Part shown: positions 19,588 through 27,954 of the stretch, one piece after another
Layout of the letters: every line of letters begins with the position of its first letter
How positions within the stretch are numbered: the first letter of the stretch is position 1
Origin: Leucobacter allii
GTDB taxonomy: Bacteria > Actinomycetota > Actinomycetes > Actinomycetales > Microbacteriaceae
Assembly: GCF_022919155.1 (NCBI RefSeq)
Contig: NZ_CP095045.1
Location: forward strand, 2,294,001-2,358,000
DNA: 64,000 nt
Direction: 5' to 3'
The notes under the pieces: generated by a model
What the model was told of the DNA's origin: nothing
The model's input: only the letters and a program-made list of their open reading frames with translations
Database searches by the model: none
Program-made: the position numbers and the translations under genes

Positions 19588-20943
19588 ATGCACCCGTCAC
19601 CCGCTCCGCCGCCCCACGTGCTGCGCTGCCGCAGCAGCGCGGACTTCCTCGCCGCGCTCCCGAGGCTCATCGGCTACACGGCGCCGGACAGCCTCTTCGT
19701 GCTGTTCTTCCAGGGCGACCGCTCCGGTCATGCCCTGCGCGCCGATCTGCCGCCCACCGACGCCGCACCCGACTCGGTCGAGCTGCTCGAGTTCCTCTGC
19801 CGGATCATCGCCGACTACGATGACGGCGCCGGTCCGACGGCGGTGGGCGTCGTCATCTCGAGCGCGCTGAGCTTCGCGGATGCCGAGGGGCCGCCGTGGC
19901 GCCGGTTCGCGCGCCGCATCGAACGCCGGCTCCGCCGCGAGCGCGTCGCGCTCCGGGAGCTCTGCTGCGTCGCCCCGGACGGCTGGATCAGCTTCCTCGA
20001 CCCCCGGGCGCCCGACCGAGGGAGACCCCTCGCGGAGATCACGGCCTCGCCCATCGCGCGCGAAGCCCGGGACGCGGGCGAGACGGTGCCCGAGCTCGCG
20101 CGGCTCGGGGAGATCCCCGAGCCCGACCCGGAGCGCGCCGCGCAGGTCCGTGCGGCGCTGCGCGCTCCCTCACCCGATCTCCCGGAGCCGGAGCCCGTTC
20201 CCCCGCGCGCCTCCGGTTCCGGGAGCCCAGGCGTCTCCGGCTCCGGGAGCCCGCGCGCCTCCGGCTCCGGGAGCCCGGGCGCCTCCGGTTCCGGGAATCC
20301 GGATGACGCGTCGACCGCTGCGGGAGGCGCTTCCCGCGCCGCGGACCGCCGCCGCGCCCGCGCCATGATCGCGGAGACCGCGGCGCTCGCCCGCGCGCTG
20401 CGCGACGGGGCCCCGCCGCTCGCGCCGCCCACGACCGCCGCGCTCGCGCGGTGCGCGGCGGACCCGGATCGCTGGCTGCTGCTCGCCGTCGCGATCCTCA
20501 CTCGACCGGAGTTCGCCGAGGAGCTCGCCGAGCGGTTGGGGCCCGAGCGCTTCCTCGGCGTGGCCGTCGACACCGGCGCCGACGGGTCCGCGGGTCCGGG
20601 GCCGCACGGGTCCGTCGACGACCGCGCGATCCCCGCGGAGGGCTGGTCGATCCGCGGGATCCTGACGGCGGTGTGCCCCGGCTTCGCCGAGCAGGCGCGG
20701 CTGCCGGCCCTCAGCGAGCGGCTCCTCACCGCGCTCGGCGAGACCCCGACGAGCCACCGCCCCGGGCTCCTCGCGCTCAGCGGGTGGGTGTGGTGGCTGA
20801 GCGGGAACCAGACCGTGGCGACGCGGCAGCTCGCCGAGGCGCTGACGCTCGACCCGGTGCAGCCCCTCGCGCGCATGGTCGCCCGGCTCGTGCGCGCACC
20901 GCTCTACGGCAGTTTCGTCGCCCCGATCCCGAGCGCGGCCTGA
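19588..20943 (+). CDS. DUF4192-domain protein
   Basis: A 451-residue cytosolic protein matching DUF4192, an actinobacterial family of unknown function. The family opening is clear: LRCRSSADFLAALPRLIGYT followed by DSLFVLFF. The N-terminal half (1-190) and C-terminal half (260-451) are separated by four tandem 8-residue repeats of type ASGSGSPG. The C-terminal part is helical, with a TPR-like end (WLSGNQTVATRQLAEALTLD). A CAGGAT six bases before ATG 19588 fits the leaderless pattern weakly. Its last 40 bases overlap the convergent nifS gene. Confidence 0.8.
   Translation: MHPSPAPPPHVLRCRSSADFLAALPRLIGYTAPDSLFVLFFQGDRSGHALRADLPPTDAAPDSVELLEFLCRIIADYDDGAGPTAVGVVISSALSFADAEGPPWRRFARRIERRLRRERVALRELCCVAPDGWISFLDPRAPDRGRPLAEITASPIAREARDAGETVPELARLGEIPEPDPERAAQVRAALRAPSPDLPEPEPVPPRASGSGSPGVSGSGSPRASGSGSPGASGSGNPDDASTAAGGASRAADRRRARAMIAETAALARALRDGAPPLAPPTTAALARCAADPDRWLLLAVAILTRPEFAEELAERLGPERFLGVAVDTGADGSAGPGPHGSVDDRAIPAEGWSIRGILTAVCPGFAEQARLPALSERLLTALGETPTSHRPGLLALSGWVWWLSGNQTVATRQLAEALTLDPVQPLARMVARLVRAPLYGSFVAPIPSAA
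20209..20304 (+). repeat. Four-copy 24-bp coding repeat in DUF4192
   Basis: Units at 20209, 20233, 20257 and 20281 encode ASGSGSPG-type octapeptides forming the linker between the two halves of the protein. Confidence 0.9.
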
Positions 20944-22112
20944 TGCTCGGCCGCGAGCACCGCGACGATGCGATCGATCGCGCCCGGCTCGAGCGGTGCG
21001 GGGAGAGTGAAGCGGAGTGCGGTCCGCGCGAGATCCGGCGCGATGCCCATCGCGAGGAGGACGGGCGAGGGCTCGTCCTTGCCCGCCGCGCAGGCCGAGC
21101 CGGAGGACACCGCGAAGCCGGCCGCGTCGAGCGCGACGAGCAGGGATTCGCCGCTCACCCCCGGCACGACGAAGGAGGCGTGCCCGGGGAGCCGCTCATC
21201 GGGATGCCCGGTGAGCCGCGCGCCCGCGATCTCGGCGCGCACCCGTGCGACGAGGTCGTCCCGGCTGCGCGCGAGCGCGAGCCCCTGGGTGCCGTGACTC
21301 GCGGAGCTCGCCCGCACGGCGGCGGCGAAGCCGGCGATCGCCGCGACGTTCTCCGTCCCGGAGCGGGCGCCGCGCTCCTGCCCGCCGCCGTGGAGCAGCG
21401 GCTCGAGCGGCGTTCCCCGCCCCACGAGCAGCGCGCCGGCCCCCTGCGGGCCGCCGAATTTGTGCGAGGCGACGGTGATCGCATCGACATGGGCGCCCGG
21501 CCACGCGCCGCCGAAGTCGATGGGCAGCGCCGCCGCCGCCTGCACCGCGTCCGTGTGGACGAGCGCGCCGTGGTCCCGCGCGATCGACGCGAGCTCGGGC
21601 ATCGGCTGCACGGTGCCGACCTCGCCGTTGGCGAGCCCGATCGAGACGAGCGCCGTGTCCGAGCGCACGACGCGGGCGAGCTCCGCCGGATCGACCCGGC
21701 CGTCCCCGTCGACCGCGAGCGTATCGAGCGAAAAGCCGAACACCCGCTCGAGGTACCGGCAGCTCTCGAGCACCGAGGGATGCTCGATCGGGGTCGTGAC
21801 GAGATGCCGGCCGCGCGGGTTGGCGAGCGCGAGCCCGATGATCGCCAGGTTGTTCGCCTCGGTGCCGCCGGAGGTGAAGACGACGTCGGCCGGTCGTGCC
21901 CCGAACGCCGTCGCCACCGCGAGGCGGGCGCCCGCGAGCACGGTGCGCGCCCGGTGACCCGGTGCGTGCACGCTCGACGGGTTGGCCTGCCCCGCGTCGA
22001 GGACCGCGAGCATCGCGGCTCGGGCCTCGGGTCGCAGCGGGGCGGTCGCCGCCGCGTCGAGATACGTCCCGGAGGAATCCCCGGGTGCCGGAGCGCCGGC
22101 CCTCATCCGCAT
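20904..22112 (-). CDS. NifS/IscS-type cysteine desulfurase of the NAD operon
   Basis: A 402-residue PLP enzyme releasing sulfur from cysteine. The PLP lysine is in VASHKFGGPQG and the active-site cysteine in SSGSACAAGKDEPS. The loop form is that of group-I IscS/NifS, unlike the SufS at 13.9 kb. It is the last gene of the leftward nrtR-nadA-nadB-nadC group, 12 bases after nadC. Desulfurases in this position supply sulfur for the [4Fe-4S] cluster of NadA (as NifS with nadA in Bacillus), which is the likely job here. The 3' end overlaps DUF4192 by 40 bases tail to tail. Confidence 0.9.
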   Translation of the reverse strand: MRMRAGAPAPGDSSGTYLDAAATAPLRPEARAAMLAVLDAGQANPSSVHAPGHRARTVLAGARLAVATAFGARPADVVFTSGGTEANNLAIIGLALANPRGRHLVTTPIEHPSVLESCRYLERVFGFSLDTLAVDGDGRVDPAELARVVRSDTALVSIGLANGEVGTVQPMPELASIARDHGALVHTDAVQAAAALPIDFGGAWPGAHVDAITVASHKFGGPQGAGALLVGRGTPLEPLLHGGGQERGARSGTENVAAIAGFAAAVRASSASHGTQGLALARSRDDLVARVRAEIAGARLTGHPDERLPGHASFVVPGVSGESLLVALDAAGFAVSSGSACAAGKDEPSPVLLAMGIAPDLARTALRFTLPAPLEPGAIDRIVAVLAAEHQAALGIGATKLP

Positions 22113-22124
22113 CTTCGCCGCCCG

Positions 22125-22973
22125 TCAGTCCGCGTCGAGACCGAGATCGAGCGCCCGGGCGCCGTGGGTGAGCTGGCCGACCGAGATCACGTCGACGCCG
22201 GTCTCCGCGATCGCCGCCACGGTGTCGAGGGTGACGCCTCCGCTCGCCTCGGCGACGGCCCGGCCGTCGATGATCGCGACCGCGCGCACGAGGTCCTCGG
22301 TCGAGAAGTTGTCGAGCAGGATCCCCGTCGGCGCCGCAGCAAGCACGGCGTCGATCTGATCGAGGCGATCCACCTCGACGATGATCGACGTCGTGTGGCC
22401 GGCGCGCGCCCGCAGGCCGCGCAGCGCCTCGGTCGTGCTCGCGGCGTCCACGGCGCCGAGGGCGGCGAGGTGATTGTCCTTCACCATGATCGCGTCCGAG
22501 AGGCCGAAGCGGTGGTTGGCGCCGCCGCCGGCCCGCACCGCGTGCTTCTCGAGCGCGCGCAGGCCCGGCGTCGTCTTGCGGGTGTCCGCGATGCGCGCAC
22601 CGGTGTGCGCGACGGCGGCGACGAAGCGCTCGGTGAGGGTCGCGATCCCGCTCATCCGCTGCAGCAGGTTCAGCGCCACGCGCTCCCCGGTGAGCACGCC
22701 GCGCGCCGGTCCGTCGATGCGGGCGAGCACCTCGCCGGCGGCGAACGGCCGTCCTTCGGGGTGCACCGCGCGCACCTCGATCCGGGGGTCGGCCTGCCTG
22801 AACGTCTCGAGAAGCAGCGCCCCGCCCGCGAAGACGCCGCGCTCCCGCGCGGTGAGCCGGGCGCCCAGGCGTGCGGCTTCGGGGATCGCGAGCTCGACGG
22901 TGAGATCGCCCCACGGGGCGTCCTCCGCGAGCGCGGCCTGCACGACGGTTTCGATGGTCTGACGGGTCAACAC
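22125..22973 (-). CDS. nadC: Nicotinate-nucleotide diphosphorylase (carboxylating)
   Basis: Converts quinolinate and PRPP to nicotinate mononucleotide, third step of de novo NAD synthesis. The 282 residues carry GDLTVELA, ALNLLQRMSGIAT, ADTRKTTPGLR, KHAVRAGGGANHRFGLSD, MVKDNH and VEVDRLDQ, the complete quinolinate phosphoribosyltransferase set. The GTG start at 22973 has GAGGAG nine bases upstream. It is separated from nadB by 135 bases that contain a small hairpin, the only real gap in the operon. Confidence 0.96.
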   Translation of the reverse strand: MLTRQTIETVVQAALAEDAPWGDLTVELAIPEAARLGARLTARERGVFAGGALLLETFRQADPRIEVRAVHPEGRPFAAGEVLARIDGPARGVLTGERVALNLLQRMSGIATLTERFVAAVAHTGARIADTRKTTPGLRALEKHAVRAGGGANHRFGLSDAIMVKDNHLAALGAVDAASTTEALRGLRARAGHTTSIIVEVDRLDQIDAVLAAAPTGILLDNFSTEDLVRAVAIIDGRAVAEASGGVTLDTVAAIAETGVDVISVGQLTHGARALDLGLDAD

Positions 22974-23006
22974 GGTGACGGGCTCCTCGTGGCGTGGGGA
23001 TCGGGG

Positions 23007-23025
23007 CGATGCCCGGCGGGCATCG
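23007..23025 (-). other. Small hairpin in the nadB-nadC gap
   Basis: CGATGCCC (23007-23014), loop GGC, GGGCATCG (23018-23025). It could process or attenuate the operon mRNA between nadB and nadC; the rest of the 135-base gap shows nothing recognisable. Confidence 0.4.
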
Positions 23026-23108
23026 GGGGCGGGTGTCGGGGGATGCCGTTCGGCTCGGTACGGTGGGGTGGTGGGCCCGGGGTCGTTGGCGGGTGCGATC
23101 CGGAGCGT

Positions 23109-25082
23109 TCAGGAGGCGCGTGCGAGCTCGCTCCACGCGCGCGCATCGGGGACATGCGTATCCGGGACGGCGGTGCGAGCCGGGGCGTCCGGGAAGACGA
23201 AGCGGAAGGCGGTGCGGTGCGCCTGCGCGGGATCGCGCTCGGGGAAGTCGGCGCGCGCGTGCGCACCGCGGGACTCCGTGCGGGCGAGCGCCGCGATGCG
23301 GATCATCTCCGCGAGATCCGCCACCGGACCCGATGCGGCGCGGAACACCGCCGCGGCGCGTTCGAGTCCGGCCGCGTCGCGCTCGATGCCGAGCTCCGCC
23401 CCGAGCATCGCCGCCACCGCCGCCTCGTCCGTGCCGGTCACCGGGCACTCGGCGGCACCGGTCGGCGCAGCGGCCCCCGACGCACCCGCGATCGGTCCGC
23501 CCGGGAGGAGCGCGCCCGTCATCGGAGCATCCATGATCGGCGCGATGTCGAGCGGCGCGTATCTCGACGCGATGTTCGCCGGCTCCGTGAGCGGCGCGAA
23601 CGCGGTGCCCGGCGCGGCCGCCCCGCGTGCCGCCGCCCCGTGCGCGGTCGCCCCGCGTGCCGCGAAGACGCCGCCATCCGTCCCCCTGGCCCGGCTCGCC
23701 TCCACGAGCCGGCTGGCTTCCACGGCGGATTCCGCGAGCACGGGGAGCGTCGCTCCGCGCGTCTCCCAACGCCGCGCCTCGGGCGCCGCCGAGGCGAACG
23801 CCGCCGCGGCCCGGCCGGCGCGGGCGCCGAAGACGAGGCCCTCGAGCAGCGAGTTCGAGGCGAGGCGGTTGGCGCCCTGCACGCCCGTCGACGCCGTCTC
23901 GCCCGCGACGAAGAGCCCGGGAAGCGTGCTGCGGCCGTCCGTGTCGCTCGCGACGCCGCCCATCGCGTAGTGCGCTGCGGGGACCACGGGCACGGGTTCT
24001 CGCGCCCAGTCCAGACCGTGGGAGCGCATCGCGGCGGAGATGGCGGGGAACCGTCGCGCCAACGTGCCGTCGCCTTCGGCCCGTTCGATCACGGTGGCGT
24101 CGAGCCAGACGCGATCCTCGCCGCGCTCCCGGAGCACGCGGTGGATGGCCCGCGACACGACGTCGCGCGGGGCCAGCTCGGCCCGCGGATCCTGCGACGC
24201 CATGAACCGCCGCCCGGCCCCGTCGCGGAGCACGGCGCCGGCGCCGCGCACGGCCTCGGAGACGAGGGACCCCGTCCCGGCGATCACCGTGGGGTGGAAC
24301 TGCACGAACTCCAGGTCGGCGACGAGCGCGCCGGCGCGCGCCGCGAGCACGACGCCCTCGCCGCGAGCACCCGCGCGGTTCGAGGTGCGCGGATACAGTC
24401 CTGCGTAGCCGCCCGTCGCGAGCACGACGGCGTCCGCCCGCACGCGCTCGACGACCTCCGCGCCCTGAGAGAGGACGGAGCCGCCATGGCCGCCCCCGTT
24501 CGTCGCCTCCGCGCCGACCGTCCGGCCCGTCTCGCCCGCCGCGGCGAGCACGGCGCCGCGGACGGCTCCGCCCTCGACGACGAGCTCCACGGCGCGCCGC
24601 CCCGACGCGAGCACGAGCCTCCCCGCCGCGGCGAGGCGATGCGCCTCGCCGAGCAGCTGGGCGTGCAGCACGGCCCCGGTGCGATCGCCGCCGGCGTGCA
24701 CGATGCGCGGCCTCCCGTGCGCCGCTTCGAGGCCGAGCGCCGGGGCGCCGTCCGACGCACGGTCCACGGCGAGTCCCGCCGCGATCAGGCGGCGGACGGC
24801 GTCGGCGCCCTCCCGCACGAGGAGTTCCGCCGCGTCGGCGGCGACGATGCCCGCGCCGGCGGCGAGCGTGTCCGCCAGATGGTCCTGCCACCGATCCCCC
24901 GCGCCGATGGCGGCGGCGATGCCGCCCTGCGCGAGCACCGTGCTGCCTCCGACCGCCGCATCCCCCGTCGCGAGGTCCCCGGGGGCGACGAGGCGCACCT
25001 CGAGCTCGGTGCCCGCGGCGGCGTGCGCCGCGGCGATCGCGCAGGAGAGCCCCGCGACACCGGAGCCGATGACGAGGATCAT
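23109..25082 (-). CDS. nadB: L-aspartate oxidase
   Basis: FAD enzyme oxidising L-aspartate to iminoaspartate, which NadA condenses with DHAP. The FAD motif is ILVIGSGVAGLSCAIA; the flavin loop is GGSTVLAQGGIAAAIG, with serine where SdhA has its covalent histidine. VQFHPT, PAAHYAMGGV and GANRLASNSLLEGLVFG follow. At 657 residues it is roughly 100 longer than usual. The extra is a low-complexity Ala/Gly/Pro stretch at about residues 485-560 (coding roughly 23410-23660) between the flavin domain and the helical C-terminal domain. The ATG at 25082 overlaps the nadA stop (ATGA). Confidence 0.95.
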   Translation of the reverse strand: MILVIGSGVAGLSCAIAAAHAAAGTELEVRLVAPGDLATGDAAVGGSTVLAQGGIAAAIGAGDRWQDHLADTLAAGAGIVAADAAELLVREGADAVRRLIAAGLAVDRASDGAPALGLEAAHGRPRIVHAGGDRTGAVLHAQLLGEAHRLAAAGRLVLASGRRAVELVVEGGAVRGAVLAAAGETGRTVGAEATNGGGHGGSVLSQGAEVVERVRADAVVLATGGYAGLYPRTSNRAGARGEGVVLAARAGALVADLEFVQFHPTVIAGTGSLVSEAVRGAGAVLRDGAGRRFMASQDPRAELAPRDVVSRAIHRVLRERGEDRVWLDATVIERAEGDGTLARRFPAISAAMRSHGLDWAREPVPVVPAAHYAMGGVASDTDGRSTLPGLFVAGETASTGVQGANRLASNSLLEGLVFGARAGRAAAAFASAAPEARRWETRGATLPVLAESAVEASRLVEASRARGTDGGVFAARGATAHGAAARGAAAPGTAFAPLTEPANIASRYAPLDIAPIMDAPMTGALLPGGPIAGASGAAAPTGAAECPVTGTDEAAVAAMLGAELGIERDAAGLERAAAVFRAASGPVADLAEMIRIAALARTESRGAHARADFPERDPAQAHRTAFRFVFPDAPARTAVPDTHVPDARAWSELARAS

Positions 25083-26409
25083 GGCTTCGCCGCGAGCATC
25101 CGCTCGAGCGCGACGCGCGAGTCGTGCGCGACCTCGTCGGCGACCGTGATGCGGTTGGGCGTCTCGCCCGCGACGAGCGACTCGAGCGTCCACGCGAGGT
25201 ACGCCGGGTGGATGCGGTACATCGTCGAGCAGGGGCAGACCACGGGGTCCAGGCAGAACACGGTGAGCTCGGGGTGCTGCTCCTGCAGCCGGTTCACGAG
25301 ATTGATCTCGGTGCCGACCGCGATGACGTCCCCGGGCGACGCCGCCTCGATCTGCTTGCGGATGTACTCCGTCGACCCGGCGCCGTCCGCGGCTTCGACG
25401 ACCGCGGCCGGACATTCGGGGTGGACGATCACCCGGACGCCGGGGTGCTCCGCGCGCGCCCGCTCGATCTGCGCGACCGTGAACCGCTTGTGCACCGAGC
25501 AGAAGCCGTTCCAGAGGACCACCCGGGCGTCCCGCAGCTGCTGCGCGGTGTTGCCGCCGAGGGGGAGGTGGGGGCGCCACAGCGGCATGAGCTCCTCTGC
25601 GATCCCCATGGCCTTCGCGGTGTTGCGGCCGAGGTGCTGGTCGGGGAAGAAGACGACGCGCTGGCCGCGCGCGAAGGCCCATTCGAGCACGGTGCGGGCG
25701 TTCGACGAGGTGCACACGATGCCGCCGTTGCGGCCGCAGAACGCCTTGATGGCGGCCGAGGAGTTCATATAGGTGACCGGGATCACGGGCTGCAGCCCGT
25801 CGGTGCGCTCGGCCTCCGGCCCCTCCTCCGCGGCGAGCGCGGCGGTGAGCTCGCGCCAGCAGTCCTCCACCTGCTCGATCGTGGCCATGTCGGCCATCGA
25901 GCACCCGGCGGCGAGGTTCGGCAGCAGCACCGCCTGCTCCGGGCCGGAGAGGATGTCGGCGGTCTCCGCCATGAAGTGCACGCCGCAGAAGACGAACGCC
26001 TCGGCCTCGGGGTGCGCCTTCGCCGCCTGCGCGAGCATGAAGGAGTCGCCGACGAAATCGGCGTGCTGCACGATCTCGTCGCGCTGGTAGAAGTGCCCGA
26101 GGATCCGCACCCGTTCGCCGAGCGCCGCCTTGGCGGCCACGATGCGCGCGTGCAGCTCGGCCTCGCTCGCCTCCGTGTACTCGGCGGGCAGCGCCCCCTG
26201 GCGGGGGCGTCCCCCGGGATGTCGTCCGCGACCGAGGCGCCAGGTCCGTAGCCGGGATCCCGGTCGATCGCCCACGGATCGCGCGCGAGCCCCGAATCGC
26301 AGGTCGACGCCCCCGTGGCGCGGAGCGCGATCGGCCGGCGCCGCGCCGGGACTGCCGCGGCGCGTTCGCGCTCGGCGGCCTGACTGATGAGTTCGTGGAC
26401 GCTGGTCAT
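25079..26409 (-). pseudogene. nadA: Quinolinate synthase with an apparent one-base frameshift near its N-terminus
   Basis: NadA makes quinolinate from iminoaspartate and DHAP with a [4Fe-4S] cluster. The main frame (25079 to about 26207) has GHFYQRDEIVQHADFVGDSF, CGVHFMAETADIL, AGCSMADMA, NGFCSVHKRF, HPECP and DPVVCPCSTMYRIHP with the cluster cysteines, all intact. The natural N-terminus lies in another frame: MTSVHELISQAAER at 26409, running through PGYGPGASVADDIPGDAP. The two frames join if one C is added to a five-base homopolymer (plus-strand G run 26203-26207), giving GDAPRQGALPAEY. It is either a sequencing indel or a real mutation; in-frame GTG 26275 could give a shortened protein. The ATG at 26409 overlaps the nrtR stop, and the 3' end overlaps nadB. 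Confidence 0.85.
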
Positions 26410-27380
26410 GAGCGGCTCCTCGTCGGTGCGTGCATATCGGTGGCGTTCGGATCGGGGGCGTCCGCGGTGTCGCGGAAGCGGTAGAGCTTCGCCGGCCGGT
26501 GCGGGGAGCCCGTCTCGAGTTCCCCCGTCTCCTCCAGGCGCCCCTGCGCCAGAGCCTGCCGGCGGAAGTTCGCGGGATCGACGGTCCGGCCGAGTACGGC
26601 CTCCGTCACCGATCGGAGGCGTCCGAGCGTGAAGCACTCCCCGAGGAAGCGGTGCGCCACGTCGGTGTACGCCGTCTTGCTGCGGAGCCGCGCGAGCGCC
26701 GTCGCGACGATCTCCGCGTGGTCGAAGGCGAGCGGAGGCAGCTCGTCGGCGGAGAACCAGGCCACGTTCGGGTCGGGGCCGGCGGACGCGCCGCCGGCCG
26801 CGGGCGCCGCGCCGCCGGCCGCGATCGGCGCCGCATCGGACGCTCCGAGGTCGCCGGCGGGCGCCGGATCGTCCCAGCGGGCCGGCGCGGTAGATGCGGC
26901 GGCGGCCGGGGCTCCGTCGGGCGCGCCCGGATCGCGCCGCGCCGCGCCGTCGGCTCGGCGCCCCGGTGCGCGAGCGATCTCCTCCTCGCCGTACAGCGCC
27001 CAGTAGGCGATCGTGACGAGGCGCTGCGCCTCCGCCGAACGCTCCACGCTGCCGAAGGAGTAGAGCTGCTCGAGGGCCGCGGGGCTGCGCAGCACGGCAT
27101 CCCGGAGCGCGCGCAGCGCGGTGTCCGTGAGGGTCTCGTTCCAGCGGGTCGGCCCGCCGGGCAGCGCCCAGCGTCCGAGGAAGGGCGCGCGGGTGCGGCG
27201 CACGAGCGGGATCCAGAGCGTCGTGGAGCCGCGTCCCGGCGAGGCGCCTCCCGGTTCGCGAGTGCCGGCGTCGCCGATGCTCGCCTCGTCCGGGGGCCGC
27301 AGCGCGAAGGCGACGGCGGACACCGCGACGGCGGGCGGCAGATACTGCCGCTCGCTCGCGCTCGCGCTGCCGTAGTCCAC
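26406..27380 (-). CDS. nrtR: NrtR-type transcriptional regulator (degenerate Nudix domain plus winged helix)
   Basis: First gene of the NAD operon. The 324 residues contain an N-terminal Nudix-like domain (about 12-150) with ALPGGPTRWNETLTDTAL, but the catalytic REXXEE of a Nudix box is replaced (RALRDAVL), so it probably only senses a ligand such as ADP-ribose. A 70-residue Ala/Pro/Gly-rich insertion comes next. A C-terminal winged helix (about 230-310, AHRFLGECFTLGRLRSVTEA) follows, typical of NrtR. A perfect palindrome between its promoter and start fits autoregulation. The longer frame to 27503 would run through that operator; GTG 27380 behind GGGAGG is therefore chosen. Its stop overlaps the nadA start. 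Confidence 0.85.
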   Translation of the reverse strand: MDYGSASASERQYLPPAVAVSAVAFALRPPDEASIGDAGTREPGGASPGRGSTTLWIPLVRRTRAPFLGRWALPGGPTRWNETLTDTALRALRDAVLRSPAALEQLYSFGSVERSAEAQRLVTIAYWALYGEEEIARAPGRRADGAARRDPGAPDGAPAAAASTAPARWDDPAPAGDLGASDAAPIAAGGAAPAAGGASAGPDPNVAWFSADELPPLAFDHAEIVATALARLRSKTAYTDVAHRFLGECFTLGRLRSVTEAVLGRTVDPANFRRQALAQGRLEETGELETGSPHRPAKLYRFRDTADAPDPNATDMHAPTRSRS

Positions 27381-27415
27381 GACGCCTCCCGACCGGGCCT
27401 TCACCCGACTTCGAC

Positions 27416-27436
27416 TTATGGTCAATCTGACCATAA
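27416..27436. promoter_or_regulatory. NrtR operator of the NAD operon
   Basis: Perfect palindrome TTATGGTCA, 3-base centre, TGACCATAA. It starts three bases downstream of the -10 box and upstream of the nrtR start, so a bound regulator would block initiation. Confidence 0.85.
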
Positions 27437-27439
27437 CCC

Positions 27440-27467
27440 AGCATAGGGCGATTCGCGCGCCTGTCAA
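27440..27467 (-). promoter_or_regulatory. Promoter of the nrtR-nadABC-nifS operon
   Basis: -35 TTGACA (27467-27462), 16-base spacer, -10 TATGCT (27445-27440), close to consensus on both boxes, directly upstream of the operator. Confidence 0.8.
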
Positions 27468-27543
27468 CCCCGAAAGGCCGTCCCGAGGCGCCCGGAAAGA
27501 CACAAACGGGTCACGATCCTGCGGTCGGAGCGCCCGCGTGGGA

Positions 27544-27549
27544 TATGCT
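27544..27549 (+). promoter_or_regulatory. -10 box TATGCT of the cold-shock gene
   Basis: TATGCT about 150 bases before the ATG, implying a long 5' leader; the -35 is not clear. Confidence 0.45.
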
Positions 27550-27701
27550 CGGCGAGTAAGACCAGTAATGCCGAACGTTGGGATTCACCAGCACGTTTTA
27601 ATTGCCGCGGAAACGCGGCACGCTACCAGTCTCCACGTCGGCGCCGTCGCCGTGGCACCCAGGTCGCATCAGCGGCCAGCAACACACGAAGGAAACACAG
27701 T

Positions 27702-27905
27702 ATGGCCACCGGCACCGTGAAATGGTTCAACTCCGAGAAGGGCTTCGGCTTCATCACCCCCGACGACGGAGCTTCCGACGTCTTCGCGCACTTCAGCGCG
27801 ATCCAGGGCAACGGACGTCGCGACCTGTTCGAGAACCAGCGCGTCGAGTTCGACGTCGAGCAGGGCCCCAAGGGCCTGCAGGCGAGCAACATCCGCGCGC
27901 TCTAA
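27702..27905 (+). CDS. Cold-shock protein (CspA family)
   Basis: A 67-residue single cold-shock domain that binds single-stranded RNA and acts as an RNA chaperone. RNP1 is KGFGFITP and RNP2 is DVFAHFSAI; the start [13 protein letters not shown] is typical of the actinobacterial CspA. GAAGGA lies upstream of the ATG. A putative TATGCT promoter at 27544-27549 implies a roughly 145-base 5' leader, as is usual for cold-shock genes whose leader folds control translation. A very strong terminator hairpin follows 16 bases after the stop. Confidence 0.96.
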   Translation: MATGTVKWFNSEKGFGFITPDDGASDVFAHFSAIQGNGRRDLFENQRVEFDVEQGPKGLQASNIRAL

Positions 27906-27920
27906 GCGTCGCGAGATCCC

Positions 27921-27954
27921 CTGAGGGGGCGGTGCTTCGGCACCGCCCCCTCAG
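27921..27954 (+). terminator. Terminator of the cold-shock gene
   Basis: CTGAGGGGGCGGTGC, TTCG tetraloop, exact complement: a 15-bp perfect stem 16 bases after the stop. Confidence 0.9.

Noticed and set aside
20451..25772. A 1773-codon open frame on the plus strand antisense to the NAD operon
   Set aside because: Arg/Ala/Gly/His-rich shadow translation without domains, opposite to five recognisable genes; a usual by-product of very high GC third positions.
27381..27503. Upstream extension of nrtR to 27503
   Set aside because: It would include the promoter and operator palindrome in coding sequence; GTG 27380 has a ribosome-binding site and fits the Nudix fold start.
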